Below, piece by piece: positions 7,928 through 13,225 of a stretch of 18,640 bases of DNA (positions within the stretch are counted from its first letter, which is position 1; each line of letters begins with the position of its first letter). Made by a program: the position numbers and the translations under genes. Below the pieces are notes generated by a model that was given only the letters and a program-made list of their open reading frames with translations, was not told the DNA's origin and did no database searches. The stretch is from Candidatus Woesearchaeota archaeon (GTDB lineage: Archaea; Nanobdellota; Nanobdellia; Woesearchaeales; JACQNA01): the NCBI GenBank assembly GCA_016203335.1, contig JACQNA010000087.1:1-18640 (forward strand). Direction: 5' to 3'.

Positions 7928-9977
7928 CTGCAATCTCCACCATCACCTCTCCGCTTGCTGTGTGCAATGCTTTGCCCTGATAATATATCCGCTTATGCCT
8001 TGTTTCCATCGGTATCTTTGCGAATGCGCTGATCGTGATGCTGTTTGCCGTCGGCTTCACTCCCTCTACTGTAACCTGCTCCCCTGGCTTCCCTTTCGGC
8101 TCCAGCAGCACGACCTTGCCATCCTTTTCCGCTGCCAGCAGCATGCCGTTGCTCTCCTCACCCCGGAGCTTTGCTTTCTCGAGATTGCTCAGCACGCAGA
8201 TCAGCCTTCCCTGCAGCTCTTTTTCGGTGTAATGCTCCCGCAGCCCGGAGACAATCTGCCGCTGCTCTGCCCCGAGATCAATCTGCATGATGTAGAGCTT
8301 GTCTGCGCGGGGATGCGCCTGCACTGCTATGACCTTTGCCACCTTGATATTGAGCTGCGCAAAGGGGTCTGCCTGGGCCTTTTCCTGCTGCTCTCTGCCT
8401 TCCTGCTCAATCTTCCTGATGATGATCTCTGCCTTGTTGATGGTGTGATCCTTCAATTCTGTGGAGAGGTCTTTCCAGCTGAGATCATTGAGATTAAGCT
8501 GCTGCTCGAGCTTTCCTGCATATTCCGGCAGGATGGGCTTAAGGATGATGCAGAGGTTCTTGACGAGATTGACGCAGGTAGTGAGCACTTTCTGCGCCTC
8601 CTTCTTCTTCGTCTTCACCAGCCTCCACGGCTCCTTGTCCTGGAAGTACTTGTTGCCGAGGGTGCTGATTCTCAGTATTTCCTTCACTGCCTCGCGGAAA
8701 TTGCAGGACTGGTAATGCTGGTCTATCTTATCGCATGCCGCTTCCTTGAGGAAGGCGTGGTCAATCTCCGCGCCGAGCTTTGATTGGAAATTCGCGTTAG
8801 TGAAAGAGAGCACCCGGTAGGCAAAATTAGCGATATTGGCGAGCAGCTCATTGTTGATCCGCTCCTGGAAGTCAGCAAGGTCCAGGTTGATGTCTTCCAT
8901 CTTATTGCTGAGGTTTGCTGCATAGTAGAAGCGCAGGGTTTCCGGATGGAACTGCTCCAGAAACGTGCGGGCAGTCATGAACGTGCCCCTGCTCTTGGAC
9001 ATCTTCTCTTTGTTGACTGTCAGGAAGCCGTGCACGACAATAGTCTGGGGCAGGGCAAAGCCTGCTGCCATGAGCATTGCCGGCCAGAACAGGAAATGGA
9101 AGTAGATGATATCCTTGCCGATGAAGTGGATGATCTCGCCGTTCTTCCAGTAGTCGTCGATATTCTTCTTTTCCTGGTCGCAGTAATGCTGGGTAGCGGA
9201 AATGTAGCCGATCGGGGCATCAAGCCAGACATAATAGAACTTGTTTGTTTCTCCGGGTATAGGGAACCCAAAATAAGGGCCGTCACGGCTGATATCCCAG
9301 TCTTCCAGACCCTGCTCAATCCATTTGAGGACATAATGGATGATTTCCTGCTGCAGGGATTTATTCTCAGTGAGCCATACCTTCAACTGTTCTGAGAATG
9401 CGCTCAGTTTGAAGAAGTAGTGGAGCGATTTCTTTCTGACTGGCTGCTTGCCGGAGATAACTGAGTAGGGATTGATGAGCTCTTTGGGAGTATAGGTAGC
9501 TCCGCACTGCTCGCAAACATCACCATACTGGTCTTTGGCGTGGCATTTGGGGCATTCTCCCTTGACATACCTGTCCGGCAGAAACCTGCCTGCTTCCTCA
9601 TCAAACAGGCCCGCAACCTCTTTGGTGGAGATCAAGCCTTTTTCCTTCAGCTTTGCAAAGAAAAGGTCGGCATATTTCCTGTTCTCCGGCGAATGGGTGG
9701 TGTAAAACTCATCGAAGCTGATGTGAAATGCCTGAAAATCCTTTTGGTGTTCCTGGTAATATTTTGCAATCAGCTGCTCGGGAGTGAGCCCCTGCTTTGC
9801 CGCGTTAATCTCTATCGGGGCGCCATGGGCGTCATCCGCGCAGATATAGATAACATCCCTGCCGGTCAGGCGGAGGAAGCGCACAAAGATGTCTGTCTGG
9901 ATATATTCCACCAGATGGCCGATGTGGATGCTGCCATTGGCATAGGGCAGGGCGGAGGTGACCAAGACTTTCTTCAT
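7908..9977 (-). CDS. metG: Methionyl-tRNA synthetase with fused C-terminal tRNA-binding domain
   Basis: This class I aminoacyl-tRNA synthetase charges tRNA-Met with methionine using ATP in the cytoplasm. The 689-aa product has the HIGH signature at residues 18-21 (PYANGSIHIGH), the connective-domain zinc knuckle C142/C145/C155/C158, the WLDAPIGYIS methionine-pocket region at about 251-260, and KMSKS at 325-329. The anticodon-binding helical domain covers about 360-520. Residues about 537-689 form an EMAP-II/Trbp111-like OB-fold (FAQLNIKVAKV, RADKLYIMQIDLG, IVSGLREHYT, GMLLAAEKDG). Many archaea encode this domain as a separate protein, so the fused form is notable. The ATG at 9977 lies 27 nt from a TATA-like box, so the mRNA is probably leaderless. 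The winged-helix gene starts within its last codons. Confidence 0.97.
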   Translation of the reverse strand: MKKVLVTSALPYANGSIHIGHLVEYIQTDIFVRFLRLTGRDVIYICADDAHGAPIEINAAKQGLTPEQLIAKYYQEHQKDFQAFHISFDEFYTTHSPENRKYADLFFAKLKEKGLISTKEVAGLFDEEAGRFLPDRYVKGECPKCHAKDQYGDVCEQCGATYTPKELINPYSVISGKQPVRKKSLHYFFKLSAFSEQLKVWLTENKSLQQEIIHYVLKWIEQGLEDWDISRDGPYFGFPIPGETNKFYYVWLDAPIGYISATQHYCDQEKKNIDDYWKNGEIIHFIGKDIIYFHFLFWPAMLMAAGFALPQTIVVHGFLTVNKEKMSKSRGTFMTARTFLEQFHPETLRFYYAANLSNKMEDINLDLADFQERINNELLANIANFAYRVLSFTNANFQSKLGAEIDHAFLKEAACDKIDQHYQSCNFREAVKEILRISTLGNKYFQDKEPWRLVKTKKKEAQKVLTTCVNLVKNLCIILKPILPEYAGKLEQQLNLNDLSWKDLSTELKDHTINKAEIIIRKIEQEGREQQEKAQADPFAQLNIKVAKVIAVQAHPRADKLYIMQIDLGAEQRQIVSGLREHYTEKELQGRLICVLSNLEKAKLRGEESNGMLLAAEKDGKVVLLEPKGKPGEQVTVEGVKPTANSITISAFAKIPMETRHKRIYYQGKALHTASGEVMVEIADGAKVS

Positions 9978-9999
9978 GCTTCGTATGTATGGCAGGGTG

Positions 10000-10008
10000 T
10001 TTAAAAAG
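10000..10008 (-). promoter_or_regulatory. TATA-like box for metG
   Basis: The minus strand reads TTTTTAAAC, centred 27 nt before ATG 9977. This predicts transcription starting at or beside the ATG (leaderless). Confidence 0.6.
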
Positions 10009-10015
10009 ATACCGC

Positions 10016-10642
10016 TTAATCGAACTGGGCAACCGGGGCATTAGGCAAATAGGAGAGTACTGTAAACAGGACTAAAACCACAATGACCATGATAATAAGG
10101 AACAGCAGTGCATACGGAATCAGGACAGCGGCAACTGCCCTTCCGGTAGAGATCCTATGCAGTGTCCTGATGCCGATAATCATGAGCACGATGCTGTACA
10201 CCATTGCTGCAAGGTTAATCGGCAGGCTGAGAAAGGGTCCTGCTATCGGAATAATGCCGAGGTATTGGGCAATCAGGCTGAGGGGAAATGTCGGCGCTGA
10301 GCTGTATGCGACAGCTTGCAATGTATGCACATACCCGTTCCCGCCGAACAGCCACGCAAAGAGATGCAGGTATGCAGTCCAGATGAGCAGGAACAGGAGA
10401 GTGAGTATTGGCCCGAAGATAATGCTTATGAAGAGTATAGCTGCGAACATTCCTCCAGCGAATGGAAGCTCCGCCGCCATCTGCCTGAAGAGGATAGCGA
10501 AGATCGGAATGCTGAGTATGGTGTAGGCAAAGTACAGTACAATGATAAAGAGCATCGGCTCCTTATATCCTTCTTTTGCTGTCTTCGAGAAAAACGCGCT
10601 GGGTGAGAAGAGGATGCTTTTCCACTTGGTGATGATGTCCAT
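10016..10642 (-). CDS. Yip1-family multi-pass membrane protein, 208 aa
   Basis: This is a polytopic membrane protein with about five hydrophobic segments: near residues 29-50, 62-95, 118-140, 143-160 and 170-198. A short soluble N-terminus (ITKWKSILFSPSAFFSKTAK) has the 'P-x-x-F-F' sequence that typically opens Yip1-domain proteins (PF04893). The loop FGGNGYVHTLQAVAYSSAP is the conserved G-x-G-x-x-x-T-x-x-A-x-A-Y-x-x-x-P signature of the family. Prokaryotic Yip1-like proteins are widespread but of unknown function; eukaryotic relatives act in vesicle traffic. The ATG at 10642 lies 27 nt downstream of its own TATA-like box, so it is transcribed separately from the zinc-ribbon gene upstream. 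The family call is good; the function is not known. Confidence 0.85.
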   Translation of the reverse strand: MDIITKWKSILFSPSAFFSKTAKEGYKEPMLFIIVLYFAYTILSIPIFAILFRQMAAELPFAGGMFAAILFISIIFGPILTLLFLLIWTAYLHLFAWLFGGNGYVHTLQAVAYSSAPTFPLSLIAQYLGIIPIAGPFLSLPINLAAMVYSIVLMIIGIRTLHRISTGRAVAAVLIPYALLFLIIMVIVVLVLFTVLSYLPNAPVAQFD

Positions 10643-10664
10643 GCCCTTTTTTCTTATTGCTGAG

Positions 10665-10674
10665 TTTTTAAATA
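10665..10674 (-). promoter_or_regulatory. TATA-like box for the Yip1-like gene
   Basis: The minus strand reads TATTTAAAAA, centred about 27 nt before ATG 10642. This predicts a leaderless mRNA. It lies between the stop of the zinc-ribbon gene (10682) and the Yip1-like gene. Confidence 0.6.
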
Positions 10675-10681
10675 TTGTTAT

Positions 10682-11113
10682 TCATTCGAGCGATGGCTCA
10701 GGCTCCTCATCTTTCTGTCCCCTCTCCTTGATGTCCTTCATCTTCTTGGTGATCGGAATGATGGTGTTGCATTTCTGGCACGCGAAGATGTAGGACTGCA
10801 CGCCCTGGAAGAGCTTTCGCTTGTATGGGACTGCTGTTTCACCCTGATGGCTGCATTTCGGGCAGGTGTAGATGATTTCCAGATTTAACTTTGCTTCATG
10901 CTCCTGAGACTGCTCCTGGTAATTGCAGCTTGGACAGGTGTAGAAGGGAGATTTTTTGTCCACCTTGCCGTTTTTCTTGAGCGGCTTGCCCATCCTTCCC
11001 TTTTTGCACTGCGGGCAGGGCATTCTCTGCACCCAGGCCATGATTGTGCCATCGCCAGCCCTTCTCGTGAAGTAGATGCAGTCATCCATGGAGTCTGGGG
11101 GCGCTAGGGGCAT
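10682..11113 (-). CDS. Double zinc-ribbon protein, 143 aa
   Basis: The protein contains four CxxC knuckles in two pairs: C33/C36 with C60/C63, and C84/C87 with C102/C105. Each pair forms a probable zinc ribbon (CPQC/CPSC and CPKC/CQKC). The N-terminus carries MDDCIYFTRRAGDGTIMAWV and the C-terminus is a charged tail (KKMKDIKERGQKDEEPEPSLE). The ribbons resemble those of transcription factor S, RNA polymerase subunits or ribosomal L44-type proteins, but the DDE catalytic hairpin of TFS is absent, so a specific name is not justified. A role in transcription, translation or nucleic-acid binding is inferred. A TATA-like box centred 25-26 nt before ATG 11113 supports this start; a second ATG at 11089 (MDDC) is a possible alternative and may be the conserved start. 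Confidence 0.8.
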   Translation of the reverse strand: MPLAPPDSMDDCIYFTRRAGDGTIMAWVQRMPCPQCKKGRMGKPLKKNGKVDKKSPFYTCPSCNYQEQSQEHEAKLNLEIIYTCPKCSHQGETAVPYKRKLFQGVQSYIFACQKCNTIIPITKKMKDIKERGQKDEEPEPSLE

Positions 11114-11133
11114 GGGCGAGGGGCGGTACCAGA

Positions 11134-11143
11134 TATTTAAATA
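11134..11143 (-). promoter_or_regulatory. TATA-like box for the zinc-ribbon gene (divergent promoter region)
   Basis: TATTTAAATA is a near-perfect palindrome, centred 25-26 nt before ATG 11113 on the minus strand. It lies in the 84-bp divergent promoter region shared with the plus-strand lipoprotein gene. Confidence 0.6.
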
Positions 11144-11166
11144 GTTTGTTGTTTCCTTGCATAAAT

Positions 11167-11174
11167 TTTATAAA
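11167..11174 (+). promoter_or_regulatory. TATA-like box for the putative lipoprotein gene
   Basis: TTTATAAA is centred about 27 nt before ATG 11198, which predicts a leaderless transcript. It also favours ATG 11198 over the in-frame TTG at 11195. Confidence 0.6.
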
Positions 11175-11197
11175 TCCCGACACTCTTTTCTTTTTTG

Positions 11198-11707
11198 ATG
11201 AACTTAGTCCAAAGATTAGCTGCCATTGCAGCAGGAGCAGCCATTATCAGCAGTTGCGGCACCCCGCGAGAGGCAGATGTTGTGCCATGCACCAAATTTG
11301 CGGGAAAATATCTTAGCGTGGATCAGGTGTACAAGTTCAGCAGGCCGGAATATCATCGGTGGGTGGAACTCAGAGGCTGGCTCTATGATGATTCCACCAG
11401 CGCCCAGCAGTCTGCACTGCATTCGCGATTAGCGTGGGAATTCGGAGGCGTATTACAGAACCTCTGGGAGGAGATTAGCCAGAGGTACAGTCTTTATGAG
11501 ATAGCCCTTAAAGGCAAAAAGCCGAAAGAAGTGTCTGATTATCTCACCCTGCAAAAGGAGATTACGCGCGTCATTGATACACTCTATCCGACAAAGCAGG
11601 GAACACATGTTGGATTCCTTGTTCCGAAAGAAGCAATCATGCATACGGGCACTGGTAATTCTTGGTTTGTCTATGCTATTCCTGATACGGTTTATGATTG
11701 TTGGTAA
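11198..11707 (+). CDS. Putative small lipoprotein, 169 aa
   Basis: The start is ATG 11198, set by the TATA-like box 27 nt upstream. The first 20 residues form a short signal peptide (basic R6, then LAAIAAGAAIISS) ending in Cys20. I-S-S-C fits a loose lipobox, which suggests lipidation and anchoring to the outer face of the membrane. The mature part contains a few cysteines (C31, C168), is rich in charged and aromatic residues, and is probably helical (SRLAWEFGGVLQNLWEEISQ, ALKGKKPKEVSDYLTLQKEI). It ends in a short beta-rich segment (THVGFLVPKEAIMHTG). No family is recognised. It could also be a plain secreted protein, because the archaeal lipobox is poorly defined. The tRNA-Gly gene follows 53 nt downstream on the same strand, with its own TATA-like box in between. 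Confidence 0.7.
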   Translation: MNLVQRLAAIAAGAAIISSCGTPREADVVPCTKFAGKYLSVDQVYKFSRPEYHRWVELRGWLYDDSTSAQQSALHSRLAWEFGGVLQNLWEEISQRYSLYEIALKGKKPKEVSDYLTLQKEITRVIDTLYPTKQGTHVGFLVPKEAIMHTGTGNSWFVYAIPDTVYDCW

Positions 11708-11727
11708 GACAAAACCAAATGTGAAAT

Positions 11728-11735
11728 TATTTAAA
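11728..11735 (+). promoter_or_regulatory. TATA-like box for tRNA-Gly and the downstream DUF427 gene
   Basis: TATTTAAA-type sequence (TATTTAAA at the core of ATTATTTAAAG), centred about 29 nt before the first base of the tRNA at 11761. The T-rich stretch 11743-11757 that follows could also serve as terminator for the upstream lipoprotein gene. Confidence 0.55.
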
Positions 11736-11760
11736 GTGAGGACTTTTTTCTTTTTCCTGC

Positions 11761-11851
11761 ACGGCTGTGGTCTAGTGGCATGATCCGAGCTTCCCACGCC
11801 AAATTTTTGCGGAAAGAGCTTGTGGCCCGGGTCCGATTCCCGGCAGCCGTA
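11761..11851 (+). tRNA. tRNA-Gly (anticodon CCC) with a 20-nt intron
   Basis: The cloverleaf folds after removing 11797-11816. The acceptor stem is seven perfect pairs, 11761-11767 with 11844-11850. The D arm starts at 11770 with three pairs, and the loop carries the conserved GG (11777-11778) and A (11780). The anticodon stem CGAGC (11786-11790) pairs with GCTTG (11818-11822) and includes one G-U. The loop is TT-CCC-A plus A after splicing, so the anticodon is CCC (11793-11795), decoding GGG. The T stem is CCGGG/CCCGG (11827-11831, 11839-11843). The discriminator is A at 11851, and the 3' CCA is not encoded. Oddities: the first acceptor pair is A-U rather than the G-C usual for tRNA-Gly, and the T loop reads TCCGATT, with C where pseudouridine 55 would normally be. 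Confidence 0.93.
11797..11816 (+). other. Archaeal tRNA intron (position 37/38, bulge-helix-bulge)
   Basis: TTCC (11791-11794) pairs with GGAA (11811-11814) as the 4-bp central helix. The flanking bulges are three nucleotides each: CA|C at 11795-11797 and AG|A at 11815-11817. Cutting between the second and third base of each bulge releases exactly 11797-11816 and leaves a normal 7-nt anticodon loop. The inner helix is short (GC/GC at 11798-11799 and 11809-11810). This is the standard substrate of the archaeal splicing endonuclease. Confidence 0.9.
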
Positions 11852-11857
11852 TCGAAC

Positions 11858-12139
11858 ATGCCAAAGGCGATATGGAATGGAACAGTCATTGCAGAAAGTG
11901 GGAACTGCCATATCATTGATGGCGTCTGCTACTTCCCGCCGGAAGCAGTGCGTATGGAGCATCTCAGGCTCAGCAGCGGAGCAAGCAGCTACTGGAAGGG
12001 CGAGGCGAAATATTATATTGTTGCTGTTCAGGGCAAGGAGAACCCTGATGCCGCTTGGCAGCTGCCGGTGCCAAAAGACGAGCAAAAGCACATCAGGGGC
12101 TATTTCGCGTTCTGGAAGGGAGTGGAGATTGTTCCGTAA
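11858..12139 (+). CDS. DUF427 domain protein, 93 aa
   Basis: The whole protein matches the DUF427 (PF04248) pattern: the opening PKAIWNGTVIAES, then YFPPEAV-x-M-E-x-L, WKGEAKYY, the D-A-A-W-x-x-P block and the closing GYFAFWKGVEI. The family forms small beta-barrel proteins of unknown biochemical function, common in bacteria and sporadic in archaea. The ATG at 11858 is the family-like start; the frame stays open upstream through the tRNA, but that part is not homologous. The start lies 6 nt after the tRNA discriminator base. There is no TATA-like box at the expected distance inside the tRNA, so the gene is probably transcribed from the tRNA promoter and freed by tRNA 3' processing. A T-rich stretch follows the stop. 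Confidence 0.88.
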   Translation: MPKAIWNGTVIAESGNCHIIDGVCYFPPEAVRMEHLRLSSGASSYWKGEAKYYIVAVQGKENPDAAWQLPVPKDEQKHIRGYFAFWKGVEIVP

Positions 12140-12152
12140 GGGATTACGAAAA

Positions 12153-12166
12153 AATTTTATTTTATT
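12153..12166 (+). terminator. T-rich putative terminator after DUF427
   Basis: AATTTTATTTTATT begins 13 nt after the DUF427 stop. Archaeal intrinsic termination commonly uses oligo-T tracts without a hairpin. It is immediately followed by the inverted-repeat element at 12168. Confidence 0.4.
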
Positions 12167-12167
12167 G

Positions 12168-12378
12168 AGGGTAGCGCCGGCTCGCTCCGTGCTGTCAAAA
12201 ATCGAAGATTTTTGAGCATGCTCGGAAATCGCCTTCTTGTGAGATATGTTCGAGCAAGAAACGTATAATGGCGATTTCCGACATGTTGCAATGATATGGG
12301 TTGTACCCTCCCGAGGGAGCATCCCCTCCCACCAAGCTTTTGCAGATACTCCACCGCTCGCTTAATTGGCGCTACCCT
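12168..12378. repeat. Structured noncoding element bounded by an 11-bp inverted repeat
   Basis: The ends are perfect inverted repeats: AGGGTAGCGCC at 12168-12178 and GGCGCTACCCT at 12368-12378. Inside are a 9-bp hairpin (12195-12203 with 12207-12215, loop GAA), then a long imperfect stem: 12217-12233 pairs with 12270-12285, including the 11-bp perfect match CGGAAATCGCC/GGCGATTTCCG, with an inner 6-bp TTCTTG/CAAGAA stem (12234-12239 and 12255-12260). Small C/G-rich hairpins lie at about 12298-12319. The heptamer GCTCGCT also occurs directly at 12180-12186 and 12356-12362. No convincing target-site duplication flanks it. It fills the gap between two convergent genes and ends 2 nt before the DUF4346-like stop codon. 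It could be a MITE or REP-like repeat, a structured RNA, or a two-way terminator. A 65-codon minus-strand frame across it is not credible as a gene. Confidence 0.75.
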
Positions 12379-12380
12379 TG

Positions 12381-12749
12381 TTACTCCTGATAATACCCGC
12401 TATTTCCCATCGCTAATGCAATCTCCGCTTTCTTCAGCTCTTTGCCGAGATAGGCGATATGGTCTTTTTTGGTGAGCCACTGGAGGCTGTGCTTTTCCTC
12501 GTAATTGAAGAGCGCTGTCCAGATGTCCTGCGCCCTCTTTCCGCGGAACTCCTTGAGAATCTCGTGCTCTTTGTTGCAGACAGCGACGCTGATCTGCGCC
12601 CTGTCCCAGAGGATTTTAATGAGGACATAGTGGCCAGTCGGCTCTATCTTAAAATCTTTATAATCGTCCCAAGGGGGAGCCTGGATGACCTCAAAGTCTG
12701 TTGCCGTGCTCTTGTCCTTTACCCATTTTGGGCGTTCAGGCTGGGCCAT
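12381..12749 (-). CDS. DUF4346-like small protein, 122 aa
   Basis: The start is ATG 12749, because a TATA-like box is centred 26 nt upstream; the frame is open further upstream but that sequence has no promoter. The protein begins MAQPERPKWVKDK, continues with a predicted beta-sheet (GHYVLIKILWDRAQISVAVC), and ends with the signature I associate with DUF4346 (PF14251): W-L-x-x-x-D-H-I-A-Y-L-G-K-E-L-x-K-A-E-I-A-L, then YYQE. In some archaea and cyanobacteria this domain is fused to dihydropteroate-synthase-like proteins; here it stands alone. Its function is unknown. No signal peptide or membrane segment is present, so it is probably cytoplasmic. The stop lies 2 nt from the inverted-repeat element. 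Confidence 0.8.
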   Translation of the reverse strand: MAQPERPKWVKDKSTATDFEVIQAPPWDDYKDFKIEPTGHYVLIKILWDRAQISVAVCNKEHEILKEFRGKRAQDIWTALFNYEEKHSLQWLTKKDHIAYLGKELKKAEIALAMGNSGYYQE

Positions 12750-12770
12750 AGGGAGACAGATAAGAGGATA

Positions 12771-12780
12771 ATATATAAAT
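12771..12780 (-). promoter_or_regulatory. TATA-like box for the DUF4346-like gene
   Basis: The minus strand reads ATTTATATAT, centred about 26 nt before ATG 12749, so the mRNA is predicted to be leaderless. It lies in the 76-bp region shared with the divergent plus-strand gene at 12826. Confidence 0.6.
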
Positions 12781-12801
12781 ATGTCTTTTTTACAGGCAAA
12801 G

Positions 12802-12809
12802 CTTATTAA
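12802..12809 (+). promoter_or_regulatory. Weak TATA-like box for the 125-aa unknown gene
   Basis: CTTATTAA is centred 20 nt before ATG 12826 and 26 nt before the next in-frame ATG at 12832. If it is the true promoter element, translation would begin at 12832. Confidence 0.35.
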
Positions 12810-12825
12810 CTGAACTGGATTTTTT

Positions 12826-13203
12826 ATGCATATGATCCTCCCATTGAGCAGGACCATTGACTTTCTTACTGACTTGCGGTCTATGTGCAGGCGCGCACGG
12901 ATGAGTGATGAGGAGACTGAAAGGGAATTTCTCGTCATAGATCAGCTCTTGCATAAGGCGCTGTTCAATCCGAGCGAGGACCAGCGGGAGCAGGCAATGA
13001 GCATGCTGGATGCAGTATGCGGGTACGCGGTGAGGAAGGCATTTGTGGGTGACAACCAAATCATGGTAGAGATCCTGGATCGCAAGGGAGAATGGAGGCT
13101 GGCGTATGCCGGGGAGGCTCCATTAGTGTATGAGGGAAGGATAGTAGAAGAGGCTTACCCTTTTATTCTCCGCAGGTACCGCAGGGAGCCAGCAGATTTT
13201 TAA
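12826..13203 (+). CDS. Hypothetical protein, 125 aa
   Basis: I do not recognise this protein. It begins with two in-frame ATGs (12826 and 12832, M-H-M), and a TATA-like sequence favours the second, which would give 123 aa. Residues about 15-70 look helical and charged (MSDEETEREFLVIDQLLHKA, EDQREQAMSMLDAVCGYAV). Residues about 75-115 look beta-rich (NQIMVEILDRKGEWRLAYAG). The protein ends in a basic segment (PFILRRYRREPADF). It has no signal peptide, membrane segment or metal-binding motif. It diverges from the DUF4346-like gene, and its stop overlaps the TATA-like box of the flavin reductase gene, so it is transcribed in the same direction as the following cluster but probably not with it. 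Its normal promoter layout and convincing codon frame support a real gene. Confidence 0.65.
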   Translation: MHMILPLSRTIDFLTDLRSMCRRARMSDEETEREFLVIDQLLHKALFNPSEDQREQAMSMLDAVCGYAVRKAFVGDNQIMVEILDRKGEWRLAYAGEAPLVYEGRIVEEAYPFILRRYRREPADF

Positions 13204-13204
13204 A
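13197..13204 (+). promoter_or_regulatory. TATA-like box for the flavin reductase gene
   Basis: TTTTTAAA is centred 26 nt before ATG 13226, overlapping the stop of the preceding gene. The flavin reductase mRNA is predicted to be leaderless and to continue into the thioredoxin-domain gene. Confidence 0.6.
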
Positions 13205-13225
13205 CCAGCGCGCAATCCTCTGCAT

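Noticed and set aside
7860..8783. A 307-codon plus-strand frame opposite metG.
   Set aside because: It is the antisense of the highly conserved C-terminal half of methionyl-tRNA synthetase; the Leu/Cys-rich translation is a typical codon shadow and lacks a promoter.
11780..11857. Upstream extension of the DUF427 reading frame into the tRNA.
   Set aside because: These codons lie inside the tRNA and have no family similarity; DUF427 homology begins at the ATG at 11858.
11453..12322. A 289-codon minus-strand frame across the lipoprotein gene, the tRNA and DUF427.
   Set aside because: It would need to be coding through a tRNA and two genes supported by promoters or family motifs; its product resembles no family.
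12157..12354. A 65-codon minus-strand frame across the inverted-repeat element.
   Set aside because: The sequence is dominated by hairpins and gives no plausible protein; no promoter lies at the proper distance.
12168..12378. Inverted-repeat element considered as an insertion sequence.
   Set aside because: It encodes no transposase and shows no clear target-site duplication; at most it could be a non-autonomous element.
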